A stretch of DNA of 64,000 nucleotides, taken from assembly GCA_021014325.1 (NCBI GenBank), contig CM037457.1:7608721-7672720 (forward strand). The letters run 5' to 3'. Below, piece after piece: positions 11,625 through 61,982 of this stretch. Origin of the DNA: Plazaster borealis (lineage: Eukaryota > Echinodermata > Asteroidea > Forcipulatida > Labidiasteridae). Made by a program: the position numbers and the translations under genes. Under the pieces are notes generated by a model. It ran no database searches, had not been told where the DNA came from, and saw only the letters and a program-made list of their open reading frames with translations. Numbering within the stretch: the stretch's first letter is position 1; each line of letters starts with the position of its first letter.

Positions 11625-12437
11625 AAGTGTAGATTATTTTTACGAATCTACACTTAACTGTTGAGTGGATTTGTTACAAACTAAAGAAGCTCTCGCCTGA
11701 TGGCACACCGGTTTGATGAAACATCCTGAATAGCACGCTTCTTCCGATTGGTTTTCCATTCGTTGAAAGTACGTACTGCCCATGCACATTTCTTTTGTGT
11801 TGCTTTTGAGTATCTGGTAAAAAAAAAAGGGAAAAAAAAGATTTATTAGCGCCACAAGTTACGTTTGTTTTCACCGTTCACAAGCAAAATTGTTTAGCTT
11901 TTGTTAATCTCACTAAAATATCTATGTGTAACTATCATCCTGATATACGTACCTTTTTCTCGTTTTCTCGGCAACTTCTTCGTCGGTCAAGGGGGATTTA
12001 AACCTGTTGATAACCCCAGCAGCCTGCCTCTTTTTGCCATCAGTCTTACTAGAAAACGCAACCTCCTTCACCGTAGATAATATATCAAAGTCGTCCCCCA
12101 GTTCTAAAAGAAACTTCGCAGCTTGGGAGACATTTTCATCACTTGATGAACTAGAGGGTCTAAATGTGCTTTGCGTCAAGGCAACATCATCAGAACTTTC
12201 GCTGTCCTACATGACTACTGTATTCCGCAAGTAAGCCAACGCACAACTGACATGATCACACTGCTCTTTGTTTGAACGCTATACCAGTATCGAGAATCAA
12301 TTTTATTGATACCATTGTTACATAATCAAAGGCTTTCAGGAAATAGTTTAAGTCAGAGAATAGACTCTAAAGTGTAGATTCGTGAACACAATGTACTCGC
12401 CTTCGGCTCGTACATTCTATTCAAGAATCTACACTTT
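11625..12437. mobile_element. Insertion bounded by AGTGTAGATT hairpins, carrying a two-exon frame
   Basis: Each end is a small hairpin. 11627-11655 has AGTGTAGATT and AATCTACACT around a short loop, and 12370-12437 has the same pair around a longer one that itself contains TGTACTCGCC/GGCTCGTACA. The segment sits inside the Penelope-like remnant and carries the minus-strand frame 12206-11681. I could not identify a target-site duplication. Confidence 0.55.
11681..12206 (-). CDS. Two-exon frame resembling the N-terminal part of Crypton/DUF3504-type recombinase proteins
   Basis: The minus-strand exons are 12206-11953 and 11813-11681. The acceptor before the first exon is ATGTAG, the donor is GTACGT and the second acceptor is TTTTTACCAG. 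The phase is kept and TAG ends the frame at 11681. A Ser-rich start (PSSSSSDE) is followed by KFLLELGDDFDI, INRFKSPLTDEEVAEKTRKR and SKATQKKCAWAVRTFNEWKT, then a short basic tail. The K-T-xK-xxWAVxxFxEW pattern resembles the core-binding segment of Crypton-derived proteins (KIAA1958/ZMYM/QRICH1 type). The catalytic tyrosine-recombinase half is absent. The frame is intact although the surrounding Penelope remnant is broken. The true N-terminus is unknown, and the family call is by eye. Confidence 0.45.
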
Positions 12438-13297
12438 CTCGTCCGTTCTCCTTAACTTACAGGGCTCCAACTCAACAAATCTAAAAATACATGCATTACA
12501 TCCAGCTCCCTATCAACAAGTAACAAAGCTTACATACAAGAAACTCCTGAAAGGTTCTAAAGAGACTTAAGAATTTGACGTTGGGACAGGATAATCGCAC
12601 TGGATATTGTTTCAATGCACACAAACTGCCAACAGAAAGAGGCAATAAACTCAGTTTATGCTACATTGGAAAAAGCTAACTCGGAACTGTACATCATACC
12701 CAACCTACAAGAAAACACACACAATGTCTTCTAGAACTTCAAATTCAATAACAAGTTGCGTGGCGATGGGTAGTGTATGCAGTCCTGAAACATGTGACAT
12801 CACCGTATTCAAATGCGAAAGAGAAATCATAAACCCAAACAACCCTGAGATAGAGGCTTATATAAGATACAGAGATGATGTGTTAATAATCTACACTGGC
12901 AACCGAAACAAAGCTGTAGACTTTATTAGGGTCTTAAACAATTTGCACCCAACATTGAAATTCACCTAAGAGATCTCCAACAACCAAATCACCTTTCTTG
13001 ACCTCGTGATTTACAAAGGCAAACATTTTCATAAAGAAGAGAAGCTAGATACTAGAGTAGCAACGACACCTTTCAATATCTTGCTCAGAAATCTGTGCCT
13101 TTTGTATCTGTTTTTGGCGACATTAATAAAGATGAAATGACGAGATACAAATGCGTATGCACACACAAACAAGATTTTGAGGAGATCAATTTCTTATAAG
13201 ACAAACTGCTTCAAAGTGGATACAACATGTAAGAATTGACCCGCTTACCAAAATACTAACGACAACAGAAATTCTATGTTGAGTGCACAACCTTGTG

Positions 13298-13350
13298 GCG
13301 TGTCGTGGCCGAGCGGATAAGAACACCGAACTCAAGCTCTGGTGTTTCTG
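13298..13350 (+). mobile_element. tRNA-Leu-like SINE head
   Basis: TGGCCGAGCGGATAAGAAC is a good box A with a D-arm, followed by ACCGAACTCAAGCTCTGGT, an anticodon arm like tRNA-Leu(CAA). The T-arm and box B are missing because other sequence and then the 22-bp array follow. It is therefore a truncated tRNA-derived SINE and not a tRNA gene. Confidence 0.6.
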
Positions 13351-13410
13351 AAAAAATCAGAAAAAAAGTCAGGGGGTGATTAATTACCAAGGACCCCACC
13401 AAAGCCAAAA

Positions 13411-14172
13411 AGGTCCAACAGACCATAGAGAAAGGACCAACAGACCATAGAGAAAGGACCAACAGACCATAGAGAAAGGACCAACAGACCATAGAGAAAG
13501 GACCAACAGACCATAGAGAAAGGACCAACAGACCATAGAGAAAGGACCAACTGACCATAGAGAAAGGTCCAACAGACCATAGAGAAAGGACCAACAGACC
13601 ATAGAGAAAGGACCAACAGACCATAGAGAAAGGACCAACAGACCATAGAGAAAGGACCAACAGACCATGGAGAAAGGACCAACAGACCATAGAGAAAGGA
13701 CCAACAGACCATAGAGAAAGGACCAACAGACCATAGAGAAAGGTCCAACAGACCATAGAGAAAGGACCAACAGACCATAGAGAAAGGACCAACAGACCAT
13801 AGAGAAAGGACCAACAGACCATAGAGAAAGGTCCAACAGACCATAGAGAAAGGTCCAACAGACCATAGAGAAAGGTCCAACAGACCATAGAGAAAGGACC
13901 AACAGACCATAGAGAAAGGACCAACAGACCATAGAGAAAGGACCAACAGACCATAGAGAAAGGACCAACAGACCATAGAGAAAGGACCAACAGACCATAG
14001 AGAAAGGTCCAACAGACCATAGAGAAAGGTCCAACAGACCATAGAGAAAGGACCAACAGACCATAGAGAAAGGACCAACAAACCATAGAGAAAGGTCCAA
14101 CAGACCATAGAGAAAGGACCAACAGACCATAGAGAAAGGTCCAACAGACCATAGAGAAAGGACCAACAGACG
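13411..14172. repeat. 22-bp minisatellite, about 35 copies
   Basis: The unit reads AGGACCAACAGACC then ATAGAGAA. The copies are almost identical. Nearly all variation is an A/T switch at the fourth base (AGGACC or AGGTCC), with rare ACTGACC, CATGGAG and AACAAACC. Because 22 is not a multiple of 3 and the unit has no minus-strand stop, all three minus-strand frames stay open and give the same 22-residue peptide repeat. These are not genes. Confidence 0.98.
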
Positions 14173-15499
14173 CTTCTGCCTTCCAATCTTTCTTGGCTAC
14201 CCACACTCCCATAAACAAAGCACTAATTCAGCAAAGATTAATTGGGCAGAACAGCGTGCAGTTACCCAGTCTTCTTTTCTCACACCCCCCAACAGTCCTT
14301 TCCTTCTGTCCCACCCCCACACCTGTTCTTTTTTAGCTGTGCAATATTTGTTTGCTGTTTTCCACCTTGCACCCACATTTATGCTGTCTGTACATTGCGT
14401 TGAACGTTGTTCTCCCCCCAACCCCCTCCCCCTTTTCTATAAAGGTTTCTTTGAAGCTGGACGTATAAAAATAGTTTCGCATTCCACACCAGAGAGAAGC
14501 TTTTAAACTAACAAACCTTCAAGTTTCTTGAACACTATCCGAAAGAAAGGAATTCATAATCAGAAAATGTATAGGATAACAATACTGTTTACCTGTAATC
14601 ATGAAAGCTAGGGTTGATTGGCCTTTTCCTGACACATGACAAAAATATATACAGGTTAAAGGTCATCACACTGGTTAGGTAGCCCTTTTATAAATCTAAA
14701 TAAAGAGAGAGGGTACTATCCCAGTCTTTAAGTTCACCATGTGATATTAACACTGAGCTTATCAGGAATCATGTTGGACTCTTGAAACTAACCTCTTAAA
14801 CTCCCAAGGCAATTGGCATATAGACTACAACATTGTTCCAAATAACTCAAGAAGTCCTAGTCATATTGTCCAACATTTCGCAAGTTACATCTCTGACGAA
14901 TTCACTGAAGTTAAAAGTGAATGAAGTGGCCTTAATTAGAAGATGTTAAATAGTGCCACCAAACAACCAATCATGTCCTGCAGTAAATGTAAATGTCTAG
15001 ACGGTGCCTCTATTTTGATATGGAGTACATAAGAAACTTTTTGTTTGTGCCTAAACCTCACTATAATTACCAATGATAAAATTATAACACACTGACTTGG
15101 TAACATACTAGACTCTGCAGACTTCCAATTTAATAACAACTTACATTTATTTGTTACTTCCCACAACAAAAAATCTGTCTAGACTTTACACCTTTATCCA
15201 TGTATAAATGTTCATGAACATATGCAACTACAGCTAAACAGCTAAAAATCTCATGGTTAGAAACCATAATGATTGCAAGGAATTAATTCAGTTCTTTGAG
15301 ATGGTTTAATTGTTCAATTGAATGCAATATTGACATAGTAGTTATCTATCCAATCTTGTGGAGGATATTGCAGTTAAGTGTTAAATCATTCTCAAATACT
15401 GAATGTCTTGGCTGAAACTCGGCTAGAGTGCCAAACTTCATCTATTCAATCTAATTTCCAATTCAAATTGTTTTGAGAGCTAATTTTGCTCTGGTGTTC
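14173..15499. other. Intergenic, nothing recognised
   Basis: 14220-14450 is pyrimidine-rich with short C runs. The remainder is AT-rich. I see no gene-like frame or repeat family. Confidence 0.6.
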
Positions 15500-15966
15500 T
15501 AAACTGCTCACAAAAAGTTAGGAAACTTTTTTTAATCGAGTATATTTTTATTATTTATTACTCTCTTTGTATATGTTATATATCAATGCAAAGCTGAAGT
15601 GTTCCTCTTTAAAATGATACCACATTTGCAATGATTACATGTTGCTGAATTTGGCTACATGAATGACAATGAGGCAAAGTCACAAATCAAATGTGCCAAA
15701 ATTACCGCTTGTTTGAATTACAGTGTCAATTTGTTTGTTCACACAGTAACACAAAATTGCTAATTTTGGCACATTTGGTTTGTGACTTTGTCTCATTCTC
15801 ATTAATGTGGCCAATTCAAGCAACATGTCATCATTGCACATTTGGTATCATTTTAAAGAAGAACACTTCAGCTTCCTATTGATATGCAACATAATACAAG
15901 AGGGTAATAAATAATAAAAAATATACATGATTAAAAAAAGTTTCCTAACTTTTTGTGAGCAGTTTA
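15500..15966. mobile_element. Near-perfect long foldback element (467 bp)
   Basis: It starts TAAACTGCTCACAAAAAG and TTAGGAAAC, and ends with the reverse complement. Pairing continues almost the whole way inwards, for example CAAATGTGCCAAAATTA against TAATTTTGGCACATTTG, leaving a loop of roughly 50 bp around 15705-15755. TA at both ends suggests a TA target site. There is no transposase frame. Confidence 0.9.
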
Positions 15967-16695
15967 TAATGTACTTGACTTTAAGACCATGCCCACAATA
16001 AGAAAATGCTTCCTTTTTAGGGAAAATTTGTTGTTTAATTTCATGAAAACATATTATTTTAAATCGTATGTTTGCCCATTTCTTCTATCAGAAACGTTAA
16101 CATTATCTATTTTCATCCAAAACAACTGTACGGTACCAATTCAACTATACTACCTATACCTAAATGAAAAATAATCTGCAATACATTGAGCAGATAGTGT
16201 TGCTTGACAAACAATATGTGCTCCTGTTAAAAACAACCTAGTTTAGAAAACAAAATCCCCAATATATATTAAACTGATGGAAAAGGGTGTACAATGAATG
16301 AATGACACACCTTAATACATTAACTATTGCACATTTGAACTTTCACACATTTTGGTGGATAACGGTTAACCTTAGGGTGTCATACAGAAAATAGAATACC
16401 TAATAGTGTTTTTATTTAGACTATGTTAACTAATGTTCATTAAATAACGGTTCACCCAGAATGTTAACGCATTTAAGATGCATCAATCAGTGAAGTTTTG
16501 ACTGTTTAGGCCAATAAGAATGTCTTTAACAAGCTCAATAGCAAAGTTTCCCAAATTTGTCATTACAACAAACACAACATTTGTCAACATTTTAGAACAT
16601 TTGGCCCAAATTGCAGTGCTTTTGATTGTTCCTGAACAAATTTCAATGCAATTAAGTTGATTTGCCATCAAATTAAAATAAAAAAAAAGAAATAA
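15967..16695. other. Intergenic, nothing recognised
   Basis: AT-rich sequence. Short open frames near 15989-16174 and 16483-16671 have no recognisable motif. Confidence 0.6.
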
Positions 16696-16952
16696 CAGTC
16701 GGGTTGGCGTAGTATCTTTCCTCGCCTTCCACCTCTAGGACCCCAGTTCGAATCCCGCTGGGGGCAATATGTAGATTGGGTTTACAGTCCCTACTTGATT
16801 GCGTGGGTTTTTCCCTGGAATAATTGTCTGAGGTTTTACTCCCACGTCTAACACAAATTTCCTTCCTTGTCTTCTCTCCATGGGGAGTATCGTGATTAAG
16901 TTCAGTTTTCTGTGAATCATGACTTCACACCCAGAATTAAAAAAATAAATAA
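16696..16952 (+). mobile_element. tRNA-derived SINE (family A), near full length
   Basis: CAGTCGGGTTGGCGTAGT contains a box A match, and CCCAGTTCGAATCCCGCTGG contains box B. These are followed by a shared body (GTGGGTTTTTCCCTGG) and an A-rich tail AAAAAAATAAATAAC. A second, shorter copy lies at 49040-49178. Confidence 0.85.
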
Positions 16953-17913
16953 CCACAACTATAATCAGTAATGAAATTGTTCTGCATTGACGTTATTAGA
17001 CAGAAAACATTGACACATGAATAGAATAATTTATGTCTAATCTTTATTTTTATTTCCGTATGCAGGGCACTTTCCTGCAGACAGACTTTATTGTAGACTC
17101 ATTACTATAGGAACTTATTTAAAACTGTACACTGCAAGATGTCATACTTTATTCTGTAATGCCCTTTGACCTTGACAAACCCTTGACCCTGTGTGCTCTT
17201 TTGTGCACATGTCATTAGTTTCATCATCTTTAATTTCATCTTTATCTTACAGACTAGGCAGTTTGGCCCTACTCCTTTTATTTCCTCTTCTCCTATGTCA
17301 CTCCACACCAAATTGTTGGCCTTGGATACGATTGGAATGCCTGACCCTGTGATAAACATTAGTTCTATGGGCCTGCTAGCCAAAATCCTTCGAAATCCTT
17401 CATTTAGGCAATTGAATATAGGAGGAATTTGGACTGTAATGGCACACACAGAGATCCTTGTCATTTGATTGGTTGAGCACGTGTCACGTGTCATCCATTA
17501 TATTGTCATATATTTACTACCCCTACGCTCCAAATTAAATAATGGAGTCCATTATGGATGATTATTTGTCCACCTGAGGCAAGGTAGTGTCATGGCAGAA
17601 AAGGTTGGTGTCTACATGAATTCTTCCACATTTCCAGAAGTTTTTGTTTTTTTGAATTTTCAGTGTGTGGGATGGACGAGTTTCCGTGTCTATTTTGTGT
17701 TTAAATTTTTGTAAACAAATTTTAAATGACAAGGATCTATGTACGAGTTATATAAAAAAAATATTGAATGCATTTCGTTGGTGCATTGTTACAAAATATA
17801 ATTGCTCTTTGAAATCAGGCTTTTCCATTTCACCTTGTGATTATATTCTGCGACGATGCAGTAATATCCATCCAGTATTTGTATAGTATGCCACTTTGAG
17901 AGAGTAACATTCT
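16953..17913 (-). other. KIF3A 3' flank and probable 3' UTR
   Basis: Minus-strand AATAAA sequences (TTTATT on +) lie at 17043-17048 and 17148-17153, and one overlaps the stop codon at 17913-17918. Two CACGTG boxes lie at 17478 and 17485. Opposed frames at 17105-17494 show no known protein. Confidence 0.5.
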
Positions 17914-57536
<39,623 letters not shown>

Positions 57537-58046
57537 CTGTAAAAGAAAACCAAGCATACAGTTTCCTGAACTTTCTTAAACAGCTTTGTTACAAATACTG
57601 CAAGTTAAAAACTGTTTTTGTTTCATGCAAATAAAATTGTTTTCAAATTAATAAAAATTAAAATCATATCATTTAGAGTATAGTATCTACAAGTATTTTC
57701 CCTGCAAAACCTCAAGAACTACATGTGTATAGTGATGATCAAAGGTACAGTTTACATAGTATCCAAACGAGAAATGAGTACACGCGTCACTCGGGACAAC
57801 TCATTACAGCAAACGAGCTTTCCACAGTTGAGTACTTGCGTTTTCGAGCAGTCGTTCCTTTCCATATTGAGCAAGGACTTACGAGGAGCACTGGTGCGTA
57901 ATTAATAACCTCAAAAGATTCCTAAGGAATGCCTGTTTGCCAAAATCTTTGAACTCAGTAGAAGGAAATATTCACGGCAACATCCACAATGATGACTTTC
58001 ATCCATGCATTGTTTTCATTTACAGTAACACCATGTTATAATCTCC

Positions 58047-58330
58047 ACATGATTTGTGGTGGATCTGAAAAGAGCCGGTGACATATCCTCCATCAAGCAG
58101 ACGTCACTCTCTCCAATCACACAAGGACAAGCAAGATTGCTCTACCACACTCCATGTGAATGCGGCAAGGTTTACATCAGGGAACCAGATGTAATCTCCC
58201 TACCAAACTCAAGGAACACCAAAAATCATAAATCGTCAAGCACTATTACATCACCAACCAGCAAGTTGACTAGGATGATGCGGGACTCATCGCTCCCATT
58301 CCGGTATGGCATCCCCGACATATTACAATA
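58047..58330 (+). pseudogene. Penelope-like element remnant, GIY-YIG endonuclease part
   Basis: The + frame reads GQARLLYHTPCECGKVYIRE, matching the family pattern VVYxIPCxCGKVYIGET. After a frame slip, TKLKEHQKS corresponds to the RLKEHK that follows in active elements. The missing Gly in YIG(E) (here YIRE), the shift and the stops show it is dead. It is separate from the RT remnant at 11-13 kb. Confidence 0.75.
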
Positions 58331-59399
58331 GGCCATCCAGAACTATGGGTTAACCCAAAGTTACGGCAACCAATGCGGAATGATAAATATTGAAAAATAA
58401 AGTACTCAAAAAATAGTTTGAAGTCTCTCAGTCTTTTGAAATAAGAACACAAACGTGCAGTGACACATTAACTTCAGTTTTCTTTTCTATTTTATGGGGG
58501 GAGTCCAGGACTTTCCCAGCTTTGCCCATGACAAAGAAAACTAGAGCTCTTGAAAGTGTTTGTCACCTGACAAACACTAGGTGTTCCGGATACTCGTGAC
58601 AGCTTCTACTTCTACTTCGTTACTCGGCAGAGTCCATCAGTTAGGATATATAAACGCCAAGGAGCAATTATAGTGAAAGTGTCTGGCTTATGAACACAAG
58701 TGACGGGACCAAGATTCGAACCCACATTGTGATCACTCAGCCACCACAACTTGAATTTGGTGATGATTTGATGATACCACTTACAAAACATGAAGCGTGT
58801 TTTATGGTTGGGATTCATAATATTTAAGTTAAACTGGCAAAAGTCATGTGTTAAAACAATTTGCCACAGCTTTTGGAAGTAAAGCCTTAAATGAGGACTC
58901 AGGAATACTTTTAACAGTTCATGAATACTTTGTTCTCATTATGGGTTTTATCAAATGAGTGTTGACTTTTCATGTACATGATATGATAACTATTGAAACA
59001 TTAAAGTTATACAAGTCAAACATAATTCAACTTTATTTGAAAAATAAGCATTGAATTACAACGCTCAATGTACGAACACGCAACGTTTTAATTAAACAAA
59101 AAACAGAAAAATCCCTGGTACAGTGATTTTCAGTTTTTTATGGTGCCACACAAAACCAAGAAAAAAAAGAGGAAATCAGCTGATCCGTTGAGAAGTTGCA
59201 TGCCTGTGTACATTTGACTGTTAGTGCTATACGCTTTTGCGAGAAAGCCTGCAGTAAAGACTAAACAAGAGTGGTGCCAAATCAGAAATCAGGCTGCACA
59301 CAGCATGAACGAAGACTAGGCCATATTATACAACTCTTGACAAACAATGGGTGCTCTAGAAGCCACGTGAAATCTGTGCTTGCCGTACAGTAAAAGTAA

Positions 59400-59650
59400 A
59401 GTAAAGTCTGTCCCGAGCTAATATGGCTCATCAGGCTGGTGTTTATATCCGATTTACTTGGCATTAAACCGCTGAGAATATTTCTATTCCCCCTGGAAAG
59501 GATGCCAGTCCATTGCAGGTTACTCCCCAGCTCTCGCCGGTACCCATTTGTACTCCTTGGTGGAGAGAAGCATTTATGATAAAGTGCCTTGCTCAAGGAC
59601 CCAAGTGTCGCGACCAACCTGGCCAGGATTATACTATGTGTAGCGTTTGT
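59400..59650. repeat. Dispersed repeat of the 'CGCCGGTACCCATTTGTACT' type
   Basis: GTCCATTGCAGGTTACTCCC, CCGGTACCCATTTGTACTCC, TTGGTGGAGAGAAGC and TTGCTCAAGGACCCAAGTG occur in this order. I recall closely similar sequences as abundant repeats in several marine invertebrate genomes. The minus-strand frame 59282-59617 overlying it is a by-product. Confidence 0.6.
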
Positions 59651-61316
59651 TTAGTTTTTGAAGACCTTTCCAATGATATTATAAATAGATCGTATAAGGC
59701 CGAGTAAAACAAAAAAATGTTTCACGTCCGGATTTTTAAAAAAAAAGGAGGAAGCAGGGCTTTTTATTTTTTATTTTTCAAAATGGCTGTTGTTTTGTAT
59801 TCATTGCAGATTGGCTTCCCTCCGTCAAACTCCCCTGCAGCCAATTTTGAGAAAACATCGCTTAGAGTTTTCTTCCTTTATCACTGATTTGTGCATACCA
59901 CTGCTTTACTAAGGTCGAACAAAAGTTTCGAAACTGTGTTTCCTATTACACTGTGGCAGGGGAATAGGGTAGGTAGGTTTGCAGCCAGAAGCAGGGCACC
60001 ATGCTTGTGTTGACCCATGTCAAACATTTTCCAAAACACTCTCCTCATTAGGGGTAAATTCAAAATTAAACAATCGGTAACTCGAGGTAATTCTTCATTT
60101 CACCCCAAGGCTTTACGGGGCAAAAGGAAGTCAGGCCATAATGAGCTCATTATCTACAGGTCAATGAACAGTCTTGCAGCCACAGAGAGCCAGGTTTACT
60201 TCTTTGATATCACCGCCGGCTGCGCTGCGGTTCGGCAGAGGCTCGGTTAATCCGTAATTGATATTGTTCAACAATAGAAAAATACAGTTTGTGTTCTATT
60301 GGTTTCTTTAGAAACATTGAATACCATAAGGAGGCCCAAACTTGCCCACTGAGAAATTATAGAGAAACGGATAATCCAAAAAGGTGTGACGTTTTTGTAT
60401 TTCTTCCCGGCAAATAGTGAAAACTTACGAGATGTTAAGGTTTTTATTGTCTTAAATGAAAAAAAACGACCCAGTATGAGCTGAAATTTATGCTTATAAA
60501 TGTTTGTTTGGTTGTTTTATTTTCTGATCAAAATGATAAAAATCACCAAAACTTAAATAGGTAAGAACTAAAACATATTACGTAATTCATAAACTTTAAT
60601 CAATACATCAAATAAAATAGCAAAGATTCCCCATATACATGGGCTGTATGTAACAACACACAATAAATTTTTAAATGTTCCAAACAGGTCCACATTTTTA
60701 CATCACCGTATACAAATAAATTTTAAATAATGGGCTCCTCAAGATCAGACGTCTTTACCATCTTTTCAAAAGTGAACAACTTGCCTGTTTTAATTTAAAT
60801 TTGTTGGTTTCAAAGCATAGTTGCTTTCTTCAAATTTTATAAAATAGCTATAGTGTGACTGTTGTATTAACGACTATGCCGACACTTGTCATTAATTTTA
60901 CAGAGCGAATTTTGACAAAGGATTTCCCCTTTACCTCTCCCAGTTATTCCGCTCTACAACATCTAACATTGACAGGCTCAATAATCTTCTATCTAATCTT
61001 TCTTTTTTAAATATTTGTCCGTCTTTACTCAAAATGGTGGTGCCGTCAAAATTTGACTTTTCATAACGTTTGCGGAGAAAAAAAAAGGCATCAAACTCCG
61101 CACAAAAACAATGATGCTTTGTACACTTCGGCGGAGAGAATCAAATTGATGAGCGTCCATTAACACTGGGTTGTACATTTCGTCCGGGTTTAACTCTTCA
61201 TGGCGGATTGTAATGACAATGTTGCCGCCGGTCATTACGGCTGGTCTTCGAGGTTGTGCGATCGGTGCTTGCACAGGTAGGCCTATGTATTTCGGCAGGT
61301 TCATAATTGGGTGGGA

Positions 61317-61982
61317 GGATGGGTCCATCAGCGGGTTCGGGAATAGGTTCATCGTCTGGTTCAGGGATAGGTCCATCGTCAGGTTCAGCCCGAACCTGAC
61401 GATGGACCTATCCCGAACCTGAGGATGGACCTATCCCGAACCAGACCATAGGTCCATCGTCAGGTTCAGCCCGAACCTGACGATGGACCTATCCCCGAAC
61501 CAGACCATAGGTCCATCGTCAGGTTCAGCCCGAACCTGACGATGGACCTATCCCGAACCTGACGATGGACCTATCCCCGAGCCAGACCATAGGTCCATCG
61601 TCAGGTTCAGCCCGAACCTGACGATGGACCTATCCCGAGCCGTTGGGATAGGTCCATGGTAGGTTCGGCCCGAACCTGACCAGGGACCTATCCCGAACCC
61701 GACGATGGACCTATCCCTGAACCGTTCAGGATAGGTCCATCGTCAGGTTCAGCCCGAACCTGACGATGGACCTATCCCGAACCTGACGATGGACCTATCC
61801 CCGAACCAGACCATAGGTCCATCGTCAGGTTCAGCCCGAACCTGACGATGGACCTATCCCGAACCTGACGATGGACCTATCCCGAACCTGACGATGAACC
61901 TATTCCCGAACCGTTCGGGATAGGTTCATCGTCTGGTTCAGGCATAATGATGATCGGCGGGTTCAGGGATAGGTTGATCGGT
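61317..61982. repeat. Palindrome-rich array built on a GGTCCATCGTCAGGTTC motif
   Basis: Six identical 43-bp palindromes begin at 61368, 61449, 61508, 61590, 61732 and 61814. Each has a 19-nt arm TAGGTCCATCGTCAGGTTC, the loop AGCCC, and then the exact reverse complement. A diverged seventh lies near 61650. Spacers of GACGATGGACCTATCCCGAA type join them. Confidence 0.97.

Larger units (their letters stand above)
11230..13245 (+). pseudogene. Decayed Penelope-like retroelement reverse transcriptase, in two pieces
   Basis: The 5' piece (about 11230-11521) reads HPFRIPSKWNPPTTCNTNLE with a frame slip, then NITKAEHIALTRFKKNHTIV and IKQFDNSCGV, the N-terminal RT motif seen in Penelope-like elements as DIVIKxADKGxxVV. 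The 3' piece (about 12440-13245) reads VAMGSVCSPETCDIT, then YIRYRDDVLIIYTGN with the catalytic DD, NNLHPTLKFT, a TAA, then EISNNQITFLDLVIYKGK. Stops and shifts show it is dead. The pieces are separated by an insertion at 11625-12437. The C-terminal GIY-YIG endonuclease was not found here. Confidence 0.85.
57537..61316 (-). other. 5' side of KIF3A, probably first intron
   Basis: It contains a Penelope GIY-YIG remnant (58047-58330) and an invertebrate-type dispersed repeat (59400-59650). 60250-61300 is AT-rich with nothing recognised. Confidence 0.55.

Noticed and set aside
13298..13350. tRNA-Leu gene
   Set aside because: Only the D-arm and anticodon arm are present. There is no T-arm, box B or acceptor pairing, so I called a SINE head.
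13274..14218. Open minus-strand frames of 260-314 codons in all three frames
   Set aside because: They are the 22-bp minisatellite read in three frames with no stop in the unit. The peptide repeats every 22 residues and carries no domain.
17105..17494. 129-codon minus-strand frame downstream of KIF3A
   Set aside because: No family resemblance and an opposing frame in the same place. Probably UTR or intergenic sequence.
59282..59617. 111-codon minus-strand frame
   Set aside because: It lies across a dispersed repeat of a type I recall from many marine invertebrates; the frame is incidental.
61029..61376. 115-codon minus-strand frame
   Set aside because: Its N-terminus is the palindrome array read through. 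The rest shows no recognisable family.
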